Shown here in pieces: positions 8,220 to 17,328 of a DNA stretch of 64,000 bases (positions are counted from its first letter, which is position 1; the number at the start of each line of letters is the position of its first letter). The stretch covers positions 1-64,000 of the forward strand of contig CAJJAJ010000010.1 in NCBI GenBank assembly GCA_905182225.1. The letters run 5' to 3'. The position numbers and the translations under genes are program-made. The notes beneath the pieces are model-generated. The model made no database searches and had not been told where the DNA came from. It was given only the letters and a program-made list of their open reading frames with translations. The DNA comes from an uncultured Aquiluna sp. (lineage in GTDB: Bacteria > Actinomycetota > Actinomycetes > Actinomycetales > Microbacteriaceae).

Positions 8220-9473
8220 CTAGCCCTTCACGTATGGCACTGCCAGTGCCTTCGGAGGCCTCGATTTACCAACGAAACCGACAACCGCAATGATTGTCAC
8301 TACATAAGGGACCATGGTTATAAAGTCCGTCGGAATTCCCGGACTGACTTGGTTCGCCCATACTCTTAGAATGATCGAGAACCCGAACAAGAGTGCCGCA
8401 AGGGACGCGTAGATTGGGTTCCAGCGACCGAGGATGACAACCGCAAGAGCGATAAATCCAAAGCCTCCAGACATCTCTCGGCCAAAGGCTCCTGCGTTAC
8501 CGATTGTGAGTGCAGCGCCGCCAAGGCCCGCTATTGACCCACCGATAGTTACCCACCAGAATCTGGTTCGCCCCACATTTATACCTACTGTGTCAGCGGC
8601 CAATGGGTGCTCACCAACCGCCCTGGCTCGAAGTCCCAATCTGGTCTTGAATAAAATGAACCAGATCGTCGGCACTATAAGAATGGCGAGGAACACCGTG
8701 ATGCGGTTTTCGAAAAACACGTGTCCCAGTATTGGTATGTCGCTCAATACCGGAATTTTGATTATGTCCATGGTTCCGGGGAAGTTTACGTTCTCGGCAT
8801 CCTCTGTCAACCACTGCTGATACAGGAAGTTAGTAACTCCGATAACCAGAACGTTAAGTACAACGCCAACGATGATCTGCTGCGCCAGGAACTTTATCGA
8901 AAATACCGCCAAGATCATCGAAACTAGGGCGGAGGTGACCATTGCGGCGATTACTCCAAACAGGAAATTATCCGTGATTGATGACACCACTGCCGCCATG
9001 AACGCTCCGGTTAGAAGCTGGCCCTCGATGGCTATGTTCGTTATTCCCACGCGCTCACTCATGATTCCAGCCATCGCCCCAAGAATGATTGGGACCGCCA
9101 AAACCAAAGCCGTGCCGGTGATAAACGCAATTGGAACCGATTTTTCAGCCGCTAGCCAGCCAAGTAGCGCCGTTATTCCAATGGCTCCAAAGACAATCGA
9201 AACCCAGATTGGGGTTTTGAGGTTCTTTATGGCCTTGGAAAGTGAAAATCCTGCTAGCGCGAACATCGCCAATCCGGCAAGGACTCCGAGCAGGCTTGAG
9301 TCGATATCTAACGTCGGCAGCTGAAGGGAATCGTTTCGCCTAGATATCTCAAAAGCGACCATTCCATCGCGTCCCAGAAGCCCTAAAAACACAAGTGTCA
9401 GAAGGCCAATCGAGCCCATTACGATCGGCGACTTGTAGCCAACCTTTACTTCAGTTTCCTTGGAGGTGGTCAT
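8220..9473 (-). CDS. Nucleoside ABC transporter permease (BMP-type, second permease)
   Basis: A 417-residue inner membrane permease of the branched-chain permease-like family used by BmpA/NupNOPQ nucleoside importers. It has about ten hydrophobic segments and the conserved cytoplasmic coupling motif FKTRLGLRARAVGEHPLAADTVGI (EAA-like region), followed by FGFIALAVVILGRWNP. It starts 4 bases inside the stop of the partner permease (ATGA overlap). It resembles NupQ/YufQ, with an N-terminal extension of about 60 residues holding two hydrophobic segments. Together with the other permease it forms the channel for nucleosides delivered by the lipoprotein at 12296-13387. Confidence 0.88.
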   Translation of the reverse strand: MTTSKETEVKVGYKSPIVMGSIGLLTLVFLGLLGRDGMVAFEISRRNDSLQLPTLDIDSSLLGVLAGLAMFALAGFSLSKAIKNLKTPIWVSIVFGAIGITALLGWLAAEKSVPIAFITGTALVLAVPIILGAMAGIMSERVGITNIAIEGQLLTGAFMAAVVSSITDNFLFGVIAAMVTSALVSMILAVFSIKFLAQQIIVGVVLNVLVIGVTNFLYQQWLTEDAENVNFPGTMDIIKIPVLSDIPILGHVFFENRITVFLAILIVPTIWFILFKTRLGLRARAVGEHPLAADTVGINVGRTRFWWVTIGGSIAGLGGAALTIGNAGAFGREMSGGFGFIALAVVILGRWNPIYASLAALLFGFSIILRVWANQVSPGIPTDFITMVPYVVTIIAVVGFVGKSRPPKALAVPYVKG

Positions 9474-10705
9474 TTGGAGCCCCCTCCACGTGTGAACATT
9501 CGTTTTCGGATCGATTCGAGGGCGTTAGTCGTCTGTGGCTTAGGCAGTCTAAATAGCGCCCGAATCAGGGGCGGGGCTGCAATGAATAGCACGATTGCTC
9601 CCTGAACGATTCCAAGCACCTCCGGGCTTACTCCGAAAACCTGCATGGATGGCGCGCCGGCCTTGAATGCCCCGAAGAGCAGTCCAGCAAGCAAAATGCC
9701 TGGTCCTGATGATCCGCCGAGCAAAGCGACCGTGATTGCATCAAAGCCGATATTCGCGTGACTAGAAGGAGTGACACCGATTGCAGTTCCCAGAGTCTGG
9801 TTGGCTGCAGCGACGCCGACGAATCCCGCCGAAAGTGCCATTGCCAAGATGTAAGTCTTTTCGACATTTATTCCGGCCGCCCTAGCAGCATCAGGATTAA
9901 AGCCCACCATTCTCAACCGATACCCAATCGTGCTTCGCTCCATTAGCCACCAGAAAACTACAACTGCCAGCAGCGCAAAGATCAGACCCCAGTGCAGCGA
10001 ATAACTGTCTCCAAGCAACTTAGGGAACAGTGCCGTTTCGGCAGCCGGATCCGCTTTTGGGTTGCCGGACGCTCGAGTTTCCTGCAACAGCGCAGGGTCT
10101 CTCATCAAAAATGTGAAGAAATAAAGCGCGATGTAATTCATCATGATCGTCAAGATCACCTCATGTGCACCCGTCCTAGCCTTCAGGAAGCCCACAAATG
10201 CACCCAAAAGTGCAGCGCCGACTATTCCGGCTATAAGAGCAACGACCATGTGCAGCACAAAGGGAAGCTCAAGCCTCGTAGCTACGAATGTCGCGAATAT
10301 CATTCCGAAGATTAGCTGTCCGGTTCCACCAATATTGAATAGGCCCACTCGAAAAGTAAGCCCGATGCCAAGCCCCGCAGCGATAAGCGGTGCACCTAAA
10401 CGTAGAGTCTCGGTCAGTGGTCTGATTGCCTTTTCAAATGTTTCCGCATCGGCGTTATAAATAGCGCCTCGGAAAAGTGCCCCGTAGCCATCATTCACAA
10501 CAGCAAAGGCGGCGCCCAGTGCGTCGCCAGGCCGGGCAAATATGTATCCGAGGGACTCAATGAACTCCTTGTTTGAGCCAATCATGAATAACGCCCCGAC
10601 CAAGAAACCCAGCAAGATCGAGATCACCGTTCGGACCAAGCCACCCGAGAAAATTTCACGCATTACCTGCGGCATCGTGTTGTCAGCCTTATTGATTTCA
10701 CTCAT
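9470..10705 (-). CDS. Nucleoside ABC transporter permease (BMP-type, first permease)
   Basis: A 411-residue multispanning permease, NupP/YufP-like. Recognisable stretches are GLTFRVGLFNIGGTGQLIFG, the cytoplasmic YRLRMVGFNPDAARAAGI coupling helix, and GFDAITVALLGGSSGPGI. An extracytoplasmic loop near residues 70-100 separates the first helices. Its start overlaps the stop of the ATPase gene by 4 bases, which implies coupled translation and stoichiometric assembly. It is part of the pyrimidine/purine nucleoside import operon. Confidence 0.88.
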   Translation of the reverse strand: MSEINKADNTMPQVMREIFSGGLVRTVISILLGFLVGALFMIGSNKEFIESLGYIFARPGDALGAAFAVVNDGYGALFRGAIYNADAETFEKAIRPLTETLRLGAPLIAAGLGIGLTFRVGLFNIGGTGQLIFGMIFATFVATRLELPFVLHMVVALIAGIVGAALLGAFVGFLKARTGAHEVILTIMMNYIALYFFTFLMRDPALLQETRASGNPKADPAAETALFPKLLGDSYSLHWGLIFALLAVVVFWWLMERSTIGYRLRMVGFNPDAARAAGINVEKTYILAMALSAGFVGVAAANQTLGTAIGVTPSSHANIGFDAITVALLGGSSGPGILLAGLLFGAFKAGAPSMQVFGVSPEVLGIVQGAIVLFIAAPPLIRALFRLPKPQTTNALESIRKRMFTRGGGSK

Positions 10706-12207
10706 GCGGTCACTCCAGCCATTAGCTTGCCGAGATCTTCTCTCGAAGTATTCGGTTCTACAATTCCAACTATTTTGCCGCGATACATCACTGCAATTCG
10801 ATCTGCCAGCGCCAAGACTTCATCGAGTTCTGAAGAAATCAAAATCACGGCCTTACCCGCATCTCGCTCAGCAATTATTTGCTCGTGAATGAACTCAATA
10901 GAGCCCACGTCCACTCCTCGAGTTGGCTGAGATGCGATCAAGAGACTGACCTCTCTGGACAACTCTCTGGCAACAACGACTTTTTGCTGGTTACCGCCGG
11001 ACAGCTTGTTAGCAACTGTTTCTGAAGATGGAGTTCGGACATCGAACTGCTCTACCAGCTCCTTAGCAATGAGCTTGCGGGCTGCAAAGTTTATGTTCAG
11101 GCCCTTAGTGAACCTTGACTTATAGGAGGAGTTCAACATTAGATTTTCAGCAATCGTAAACTCGGAAACCAAGCCATCGCTCTGGCGGTCTTCAGGAATA
11201 AACCCGACGCCACTCTCCAGCACTTCGCGCACGGACTTGTTTGTTATTTCCTTGCCGTTTAGGTTCACCTTGGCTTTTGACCCCATGGGCTTCCTCAACC
11301 CAAGCAGGAATTCGGCCAGTTCGGTTTGACCGTTGCCTTGGACTCCGGCAAGGGCCAGAATCTCTCCGCCTCGAACCTCAAAGCTCACTTCATTCACAGC
11401 CTTTTGCGATCGATCATCTAAGACGGTTATGTGCTCAACTTCTAGGACCACATCTCCCATAGCTGCTGGCTTCTTGTTGACAGTCAGCATTACTTCGCGA
11501 CCGACCATCAGCGATGCAAGTTCCGAGGTTGCGGCATCGGGCTTAGCCGAGCCAACAACCTTACCCAGCCGAATAACAGTGATTCGGTCTGCCACAGCTT
11601 TTACTTCGCGAAGCTTGTGAGTGATAAAAACAATTGAGGTGCCGCTTTTGGCAAGTTGGCGCATGATCTCCATGAGCTCGTCGGTCTCCTGAGGAGTAAG
11701 TACTGCTGTCGGCTCGTCCAGCACGAGGATCCTGGCATCTCTTGAAAGCGCCTTGATAATTTCAACTCGCTGCTGGGCTCCGACCGGAAGGTCCTCGATT
11801 AGAGCGTCCGGGTCAATGTTGAACCCAAAGCGCTCAGAAATCTCTAAAACTTGTTTTTTTGCTTCAGCTATGTCAATTACCCCAAGGGCTTTAGTCGGCT
11901 CGTGGCCGAGGGCAACGTTCTCCGCAACAGTAAAGACGGGGATGAGCATGAAGTGCTGATGGACCATTCCGATTCCGGCCGCCATCGCGTCGCCTGGTCC
12001 GGAGAAGTTCTGCCTAACTCCATCGATTTCTATGTGGCCCTCGTCGGCGGTGTATAGGCCGTAGAGGACGTTCATCAGCGTGGACTTGCCGGCACCATTT
12101 TCGCCAAGCAGGGCATGAATCTCGCCGGGCTCAATGACTAGATCGATATCTTCGTTTGCGGTAACTGCGCCAAAGCGCTTCGTGATTCCGCGTAGTTCAA
12201 GTTTCAA
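10702..12207 (-). CDS. Nucleoside ABC transporter ATP-binding protein (duplicated NBD)
   Basis: A 501-residue sugar/nucleoside-type ATPase with two ABC domains in one chain. The first has Walker A GENGAGKSTLMN, Walker B ILVLDEPTAVL and H-loop ITHKLREV. The second keeps a signature LSGGNQQKVVVAREL but has the usual degenerate features of this family: Walker A is GVQGNGQTEL, which lacks the lysine. Such RbsA/NupO-type proteins energise BMP-dependent nucleoside import. The gene is separated from the binding-protein gene by a strong hairpin at 12246-12291, so its transcription probably depends on readthrough. Confidence 0.9.
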   Translation of the reverse strand: MKLELRGITKRFGAVTANEDIDLVIEPGEIHALLGENGAGKSTLMNVLYGLYTADEGHIEIDGVRQNFSGPGDAMAAGIGMVHQHFMLIPVFTVAENVALGHEPTKALGVIDIAEAKKQVLEISERFGFNIDPDALIEDLPVGAQQRVEIIKALSRDARILVLDEPTAVLTPQETDELMEIMRQLAKSGTSIVFITHKLREVKAVADRITVIRLGKVVGSAKPDAATSELASLMVGREVMLTVNKKPAAMGDVVLEVEHITVLDDRSQKAVNEVSFEVRGGEILALAGVQGNGQTELAEFLLGLRKPMGSKAKVNLNGKEITNKSVREVLESGVGFIPEDRQSDGLVSEFTIAENLMLNSSYKSRFTKGLNINFAARKLIAKELVEQFDVRTPSSETVANKLSGGNQQKVVVARELSREVSLLIASQPTRGVDVGSIEFIHEQIIAERDAGKAVILISSELDEVLALADRIAVMYRGKIVGIVEPNTSREDLGKLMAGVTA

Positions 12208-12245
12208 AAAACACTCCTTTGTGCACTTACTTTATTTCAAAAACT

Positions 12246-12291
12246 AAAAACTAAAAGGCCGTGGGATTTACCCCACGGCCTTTTAGTTTTT
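12246..12291 (-). terminator. Strong hairpin between the binding-protein gene and the transporter genes
   Basis: A perfect inverted repeat of 20 base pairs: arms 12246-12265 and 12272-12291 around a 6-base loop, with core AAAGGCCGTGGG. It is followed on the minus strand by a T-rich stretch (TTTTTAGTTTTT). It lies 4 bases after the stop of the binding-protein gene. It can act as a partial terminator and a 3' mRNA stabiliser that leaves more binding protein than permease, as in many binding-protein-dependent operons. Confidence 0.85.
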
Positions 12292-12295
12292 TTAA

Positions 12296-13387
12296 CTAGC
12301 TCTTTGGATCGATTTCACCGGAGTTGATTCCGGCTTCAATCTCCACTAGTCGTGCCTTTACTTCGTCAGAAAGCTTGGAGTCGAAGTCGTAGAACGGGCT
12401 TAGGCCAGTTCCGCCATTCGCAAGAGTTCCAACATATGCCTCACCGTCGAATGCTCCACCAGCTGAAAGCTCAGCAATGATGTCGTATACGGCGTTGGTC
12501 ATGCGCTTCTCAGCTGAAGTAAGAACGAATGGTGCGTACTCTGGGCTGGTCAGTGCAACGTCCTTGTCAACACCAATCATTACGCCATCGATGCCGGCTT
12601 CCTTGATCGCTTCGGATGAAGCACCGAACTGGTCGCCACCAACTGGGAACAATACGTCAGCACCCTCGTTGATAAGAGCAGCAGCAATTGATTTTGAAGT
12701 TCCAGAGTTTGGAACGAAGTCACCGATGAACTGACCGGTTTGAGCCATTGGGTCCCAGCCGACGACAGTCACAGGGACGCCGTTTTCGTTAGCCCAGGCC
12801 ATTGCGCCGTAGTAGTAACCGTCCATGAAGTCAGTAACTGCTGGGATCTGAACTCCACCGTAAGTTCCAACAACCTTGGTTGTCGAGTATGCAGCTGCTG
12901 CATATCCTGCAAGGTAAGAAGACTCAGCCATGTTGTATATAACTGGCTTTAGGTTTGCGTTGCCCTCTGACCATCCATCGATGGTTACGAAGCTCATGGT
13001 TGGGTTAGCAGCTGCGATTGCGTTAGCATCGGCCACCAAGTTGAAGCCCACTGCGAATGTGATATCGCAGCTCTGGTCAACCATTGCTTGCAAGTTTGGA
13101 GCGAAGTCCTCGGCAGAGTTTGACTCAGCGTCGGCAATCTGTGATCCAAGGTCTGCTTCAGCCTTCTCTAGGCCGTCATACACAGACTCGTTGAATGACT
13201 TGTCGTTCCAGCTACCCTCATCCGAAACTGCACAGGCCAAGTAGTCAAGGGCTGGTGCTGCTTCTTCTGTCGCGGTAGCGGCAACTGTCTCGGTTGGCTC
13301 GGCCTCTGGGGCGGCAGCACAGCCTGACAGCACTAGTGCTGAAACGCCCATTAGAGCGAAAACAGCGGATGAATTACGTAGCTTCAA
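12296..13387 (-). CDS. BMP-family nucleoside-binding lipoprotein of the ABC transporter
   Basis: A 363-residue extracytoplasmic solute-binding protein (Bmp family). The signal peptide ends in a lipobox, LVLSGC, so the mature protein is anchored by a diacylglyceryl cysteine at about residue 23. A short acidic/Thr linker follows, then the two-lobed binding domain, with DEGSWNDKSFNESVYDGL at its start (the conserved purine nucleoside-binding segment of PnrA-like proteins) and VGGDQFGASSEA later. It starts with TTG, supported by AGGAGG 4 bases upstream. It is first in the importer operon and is followed by a hairpin that probably keeps it more abundant than the membrane parts. Confidence 0.92.
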   Translation of the reverse strand: MKLRNSSAVFALMGVSALVLSGCAAAPEAEPTETVAATATEEAAPALDYLACAVSDEGSWNDKSFNESVYDGLEKAEADLGSQIADAESNSAEDFAPNLQAMVDQSCDITFAVGFNLVADANAIAAANPTMSFVTIDGWSEGNANLKPVIYNMAESSYLAGYAAAAYSTTKVVGTYGGVQIPAVTDFMDGYYYGAMAWANENGVPVTVVGWDPMAQTGQFIGDFVPNSGTSKSIAAALINEGADVLFPVGGDQFGASSEAIKEAGIDGVMIGVDKDVALTSPEYAPFVLTSAEKRMTNAVYDIIAELSAGGAFDGEAYVGTLANGGTGLSPFYDFDSKLSDEVKARLVEIEAGINSGEIDPKS

Positions 13388-13426
13388 GGTTCCTCCTGAA
13401 TTTTGTGAAGGCGCTTAACGCACCTA

Positions 13427-13432
13427 GTTTAG
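13427..13432 (-). promoter_or_regulatory. Possible -10 box of the nucleoside importer operon
   Basis: The minus strand reads TAAACT about 40 bases before the TTG start. TTTGTG is 15 bases upstream as a weak -35 candidate. This fits a leadered mRNA with a Shine-Dalgarno, unlike the leaderless genes in this window. Confidence 0.3.
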
Positions 13433-13501
13433 AAATACTCTAGCGGCACAAATCGCGGCTCAAACCCATATTGCAAAGCTTTACATTATTGAGATGTTTG
13501 C

Positions 13502-14611
13502 CTAAAGAAGGTCAGAATGACCGGTTTGCTTGAGCGCTTCGACCATAGCTTTGACTTTTTGAGCGTGGGCCTTTGAGGTTATAAGAAGTGCGTCGGCTGT
13601 ATCCACGACAATGATGTCCTCAAGTCCAATCAGAGCAACCAGTCGATTTGTATCACTCACCAATATTCCTGATGAAGAATCGGACAGGACCTTTGCTGAT
13701 CCAAGCACCGCAAGGTTGTTGCTATTGCCCTGTGACTGCAGCTCCGCGATAGCAGCGAAGTCTCCCACGTCATGCCATTCGAAATTGCCTGGCACTACGG
13801 CCACCAAGCCCAGCTTTGCCGCTGGCTCCGCGATCGCATAGTCGATCGCAATCTTGTCGAGCCCCGGCCAGATTGAATGCAGCTTCTCGGCGCGATTCTC
13901 AGTGTCCCAGTGTTCAGCTAACTCCATGACACCTGCGTGGAGCTTTGGTTGCGTCTTCGCAAGCACATCGAGCAAAAGCTTTGCAGGCGCGATGAACATT
14001 CCGGCGTTCCAAAGGTACTTTTTTGAGGCAACAAATTTTCCGGCTTTTTTTATGTTCGGCTTTTCAATAAAGTCAGCCACCTCAAACCCTTCGGTGCCCA
14101 AAATTGGAGAACCTTTTTTCATGTATCCAAAAGCCACAGATGCTTCGGTTGGAACGATGCCAATGGTAACGATCTTCCCAGTGGCAGCTATCTCAACTGA
14201 AGCTTCGATTGCCTTCAAAAGCTTTCCGTTATTTCTGATTACATGGTCTGCGGCGAAAGAGCCGACTATTACTTTCGGATCTCTTTTATAGAGCACTGCT
14301 GTTGCCAGCGCAATAGCTGCGGTCGAGTCCTTTGGTGAGGGTTCAAGAATTAGATTCGCTTGGTCTAAATCAGGCAGGTGCTTTGCAACCGTTGTGGCAT
14401 GAACATCGCCGGTAACTACCATCATCCGATTGCCCACTAAGGGCGTCAGTCGATCCCAAGTGTCTTGTAGCAACGTTTGCCCGGAACCGGTCAGGTCGTG
14501 CAGGAACTTTGGAGCACTGGCTCTGGATAGTGGCCAAAGCCTTGAACCCACGCCACCGGCCGGAATGATTGCAAAGAAATGGTCTTGCGCAGCGGTTGGT
14601 TTTTTATTCAC
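13502..14611 (-). CDS. manC: Mannose-1-phosphate guanylyltransferase
   Basis: A 369-residue nucleotidyltransferase that makes GDP-mannose from mannose-1-P and GTP for mannosylated glycolipids and proteins. The N-terminal pyrophosphorylase signature is IPAGGVGSRLWPLSR, followed by PKFLHDL, and later FIEKPNIKKA and KYLWNAGMFIAP, all characteristic of the family. The C-terminal mannose-6-phosphate isomerase domain of bifunctional ManC is absent, which is the normal short actinobacterial form. The start is GTG, 6 bases after a TAGAGT box, so the mRNA is predicted to be leaderless. It is divergent from sdhC. Confidence 0.9.
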   Translation of the reverse strand: MNKKPTAAQDHFFAIIPAGGVGSRLWPLSRASAPKFLHDLTGSGQTLLQDTWDRLTPLVGNRMMVVTGDVHATTVAKHLPDLDQANLILEPSPKDSTAAIALATAVLYKRDPKVIVGSFAADHVIRNNGKLLKAIEASVEIAATGKIVTIGIVPTEASVAFGYMKKGSPILGTEGFEVADFIEKPNIKKAGKFVASKKYLWNAGMFIAPAKLLLDVLAKTQPKLHAGVMELAEHWDTENRAEKLHSIWPGLDKIAIDYAIAEPAAKLGLVAVVPGNFEWHDVGDFAAIAELQSQGNSNNLAVLGSAKVLSDSSSGILVSDTNRLVALIGLEDIIVVDTADALLITSKAHAQKVKAMVEALKQTGHSDLL

Positions 14612-14617
14612 GAAATC

Positions 14618-14645
14618 ACTCTAGGTGTTATTGGCTTAGATTCAA
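14618..14645 (-). promoter_or_regulatory. manC promoter, leaderless type
   Basis: On the minus strand there is TTGAAT (14640-14645), a 16-base spacer, TAGAGT (14618-14623), then 6 bases to the GTG start at 14611. It is the best -35/-10 pair seen among the leaderless genes. Confidence 0.6.
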
Positions 14646-14665
14646 AAGGTTGGGATTTACTGGGT

Positions 14666-14671
14666 TAGACT
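14666..14671 (+). promoter_or_regulatory. Possible -10 box of the sdh operon
   Basis: TAGACT lies about 36 bases before the sdhC TTG, leaving room for a leader with the GGAGG ribosome binding site at 14696-14700. It is back to back with the manC promoter. Confidence 0.4.
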
Positions 14672-14706
14672 TAAGTACAAAATTTGATCTATTCATGGAG
14701 GCGAGC

Positions 14707-15084
14707 TTGGCAATAAAGCCGGCAGGAACCCTTTACCGGGGCAAAGTCGGTATGTGGTCCTGGGTACTGCACCGCATCAGCGGCGTCGGTATCTTTTTCT
14801 TTTTACTCGTCCACGTTTTGGACACCGCGCTCGTTCGAGTGAGCCCTGAGGCATACAACATCGTCATCGAGTCTTACAAAACCCCGGTGGTCGGTCTCGC
14901 AGAGCTCGGCCTTGTGGGGGCAATCTTGTTTCACGGCCTCAACGGTCTTCGCGTAATCGCGATTGATTTCTGGTCAAAGGGAACGAAATATCAAAGCGTG
15001 ATGTTCTGGGTTGTGATTGCGGTGACTGTCATCGCAGTTGCAGGGTTCACTCCGATGCATCTTGCTCGAGTATTTGGACACTAG
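14707..15084 (+). CDS. sdhC: Succinate dehydrogenase cytochrome b subunit SdhC
   Basis: About 125 residues with three membrane helices. It anchors SdhAB and binds haem b and quinone. The conserved HRISGVGIFFFLLVHVLDTA holds family histidines, and a second His lies in LFHGLNGLRV. The TTG at 14707 was chosen because GGAGG sits 6 bases upstream and the product then begins with the usual KPAGTLYRG. A nearby ATG at 14695 overlaps that ribosome binding site and would add 4 residues. It is the first gene of sdhCDAB. Confidence 0.88.
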   Translation: MAIKPAGTLYRGKVGMWSWVLHRISGVGIFFFLLVHVLDTALVRVSPEAYNIVIESYKTPVVGLAELGLVGAILFHGLNGLRVIAIDFWSKGTKYQSVMFWVVIAVTVIAVAGFTPMHLARVFGH

Positions 15085-15094
15085 GGGGTTGATG

Positions 15095-15535
15095 ATGAGC
15101 GTAACTATCGAGACACCAAGTCGTCCTAGGACTCGCAAGCAAGCGAACTGGGAGAAGTACGGCTGGCTGTTCATGCGTGTCAGCGGCCCGTTACTAATCG
15201 TTCTGATCTTCACCCACCTAGTCGTCAACCTCGTTCTCGGTGACGGCATAAAAGCTATCGACTTTGCATTTGTGGCTGGTAAGTGGGCAGACCCGTTCTG
15301 GCAGGTTTGGGATCTAGCGATGCTTTGGCTCGCTCTGATTCACGGAACCAATGGAATGAGAACCATCGTCAACGACTACGCCGGCCAGGTCAAGGTCCGC
15401 AGAGCTCTCACAACAACACTGTGGGCAGTTTGTGCGCTTCTGATTTTGCTGGGAACTCTAGTGATTTTCACATTTGACCCATGCCCAGCTGGTGCATCCG
15501 CTGAGCTCTTAGCCTCATTCTGTCCGGCGCAGTAA
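15095..15535 (+). CDS. sdhD: Succinate dehydrogenase membrane anchor SdhD
   Basis: A 146-residue anchor subunit. It has a basic N-terminal tail and then three hydrophobic segments including FMRVSGPLLIVLIFTHLVVN, whose His is a likely haem ligand, and ALIHGTNGMRTIVNDY, the quinone-site region. The stretch AGGGGG at 15083-15088 overlaps the sdhC stop and sets the start at the second ATG (15095). An ATG at 15092 is possible. In the membrane complex it pairs with SdhC to pass electrons from succinate to menaquinone. Confidence 0.87.
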   Translation: MSVTIETPSRPRTRKQANWEKYGWLFMRVSGPLLIVLIFTHLVVNLVLGDGIKAIDFAFVAGKWADPFWQVWDLAMLWLALIHGTNGMRTIVNDYAGQVKVRRALTTTLWAVCALLILLGTLVIFTFDPCPAGASAELLASFCPAQ

Positions 15536-15549
15536 GTAAGGGAAATAAA

Positions 15550-17328
15550 TTGGCGGAAAAAGTTACAGCGGACGAAAACATCACATATCACTCCTTTGAC
15601 GTGCTGATAGTTGGTGCCGGGGGTGCCGGCATGCGAGCTGCAATCGAGGCTGGCACGGACCTCAGCGTAGGTGTCGTTTCCAAACTATTTCCAACCAGAA
15701 GCCACACCGGAGCCGCCCAGGGCGGAATGGCCGCAGCGCTTGCAAACGTTGAAGAAGACAACTGGGAGTGGCACACTTTCGACACTGTTAAAGGTGGGGA
15801 CTACCTAGTTGACCAGGACGCAGCCGAAATCTTGGCCAAAGAATCCGTTCAGGCAGTAATTGACCTAGAGAACATGGGACTGCCCTTTAACAGAACCCCA
15901 GACGGCAAGATTGACCAGCGCCGCTTCGGAGGTCACACGAGGGACCACGGCAAGGCACCGGTTAGGCGCAGCTGTTACGCAGCCGACCGAACTGGCCACA
16001 TGATTCTGCAGACTTTGTACCAGAACTGCGTCAAGCTCGGAATCAATTTTTTCAATGAGTTCTACGTTCTGGATTTGGTAATGAACGATGGCAAGCCAGC
16101 CGGAGTTGTTGCCTATGAACTCGCCACCGGAGACATTCACGTTTTCCAGGCAAAGTCGATTGTTTTTGCAACCGGTGGGTTTGGCAAGATCTACAAAACA
16201 ACTTCTAATGCCCACACCTTGACCGGTGACGGAGTGGCGATTGCTTTTAGAAGAGGCATCCCACTGGAGGACATGGAGTTTTACCAGTTCCACCCGACCG
16301 GCCTTGCCGGTTTGGGAATCCTCTTGTCCGAGGCAGCCAGAGGTGAAGGCGGAATTCTCAGAAACTCCTCCGGCGAAAGGTTCATGGAGCGCTACGCACC
16401 GACCATTAAAGACCTTGCTCCAAGAGACATGGTTGCAAGAGCAATGGCAAACGAGGTCCGTGAGGGCCGCGGTGGCGGACCAAATAAGGATTATGTTTTC
16501 CTTGACCTGACTCACCTTGAGCCTGCGGTCATTGACGCAAAGCTTCCAGACATCACTGAGTTTGCAAGAACCTACCTTGGTGTTGAGCCTTACACCGAAC
16601 AGATACCCGTTTTCCCAACCGCTCACTATGCGATGGGTGGCATACCAACCAACATCAAGGCTGAAGTGCTTTCGGATAACGACACTGTTATTCCGGGTCT
16701 CTACGCGGCTGGAGAGTGTGCTTGCGTTTCAGTGCACGGCGCGAACCGCTTGGGAACCAACTCACTTCTAGACATCAACGTGTTTGGAAAGCGCGCTGGA
16801 CAGTACTCAGTTGAGTATGCAAGAACCGCAACTCAGGTGCCGATGCCGGAAAACGCAGCCGACGATGTCATTGCAATGATCGCCAAGGTGCGCAAAGCCA
16901 AGGGCAAGGAGAAAATTGCTCAGCTTCGTAAAGAGCTGCAGGAAACCATGGACAAGAACGCTCAGGTCTTTAGAACCGAAGAAACCCTGAACGAAGCTTT
17001 GGAAAAAGTAGCGGAACTGCGCGGGCGCTACGAAAAGATTTCTATTCAAGACCAGGGCAAGCGCTTCAACACTGATCTACTAGAGGCGATCGAATTAGGC
17101 TTCCTGCTGGATCTTGCCGAAGTAACTGTAATTGCTTGCCGCGAGCGCCGAGAATCACGCGGTGCGCACCTTCGCGAGGACTACACCGAGCGAGATGACA
17201 AGAAATTCATGGTTCACTCCATGGTTTACAAGCAAGAGAAAACAGAAAAGAACACCGGGACAAACATGAGAATCGGCTGGAAGCCCGTTGTTGTGACTAA
17301 CTACCAACCTATGGAGCGCAAGTACTAA
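15550..17328 (+). CDS. sdhA: Succinate dehydrogenase flavoprotein subunit SdhA
   Basis: A 592-residue flavoprotein that oxidises succinate to fumarate. The FAD dinucleotide fold is VLIVGAGGAGMRAAIEAG, the histidine that carries FAD covalently is in SHTGAAQGG, and active-site elements are GDGVAIAFRRG, EFYQFHPTG and HYAMGGI; the C-terminal catalytic/capping part has ESRGAHLREDY. It starts with TTG after AAGGGAAA, 14 bases downstream of sdhD. The stop overlaps the sdhB start by one base. Confidence 0.96.
   Translation: MAEKVTADENITYHSFDVLIVGAGGAGMRAAIEAGTDLSVGVVSKLFPTRSHTGAAQGGMAAALANVEEDNWEWHTFDTVKGGDYLVDQDAAEILAKESVQAVIDLENMGLPFNRTPDGKIDQRRFGGHTRDHGKAPVRRSCYAADRTGHMILQTLYQNCVKLGINFFNEFYVLDLVMNDGKPAGVVAYELATGDIHVFQAKSIVFATGGFGKIYKTTSNAHTLTGDGVAIAFRRGIPLEDMEFYQFHPTGLAGLGILLSEAARGEGGILRNSSGERFMERYAPTIKDLAPRDMVARAMANEVREGRGGGPNKDYVFLDLTHLEPAVIDAKLPDITEFARTYLGVEPYTEQIPVFPTAHYAMGGIPTNIKAEVLSDNDTVIPGLYAAGECACVSVHGANRLGTNSLLDINVFGKRAGQYSVEYARTATQVPMPENAADDVIAMIAKVRKAKGKEKIAQLRKELQETMDKNAQVFRTEETLNEALEKVAELRGRYEKISIQDQGKRFNTDLLEAIELGFLLDLAEVTVIACRERRESRGAHLREDYTERDDKKFMVHSMVYKQEKTEKNTGTNMRIGWKPVVVTNYQPMERKY

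Noticed and set aside
15865-16626. 253-codon open frame antisense to sdhA
   Set aside because: sdhA is a full, highly conserved gene on the other strand; the antisense frame has no recognisable domain or ribosome binding site.
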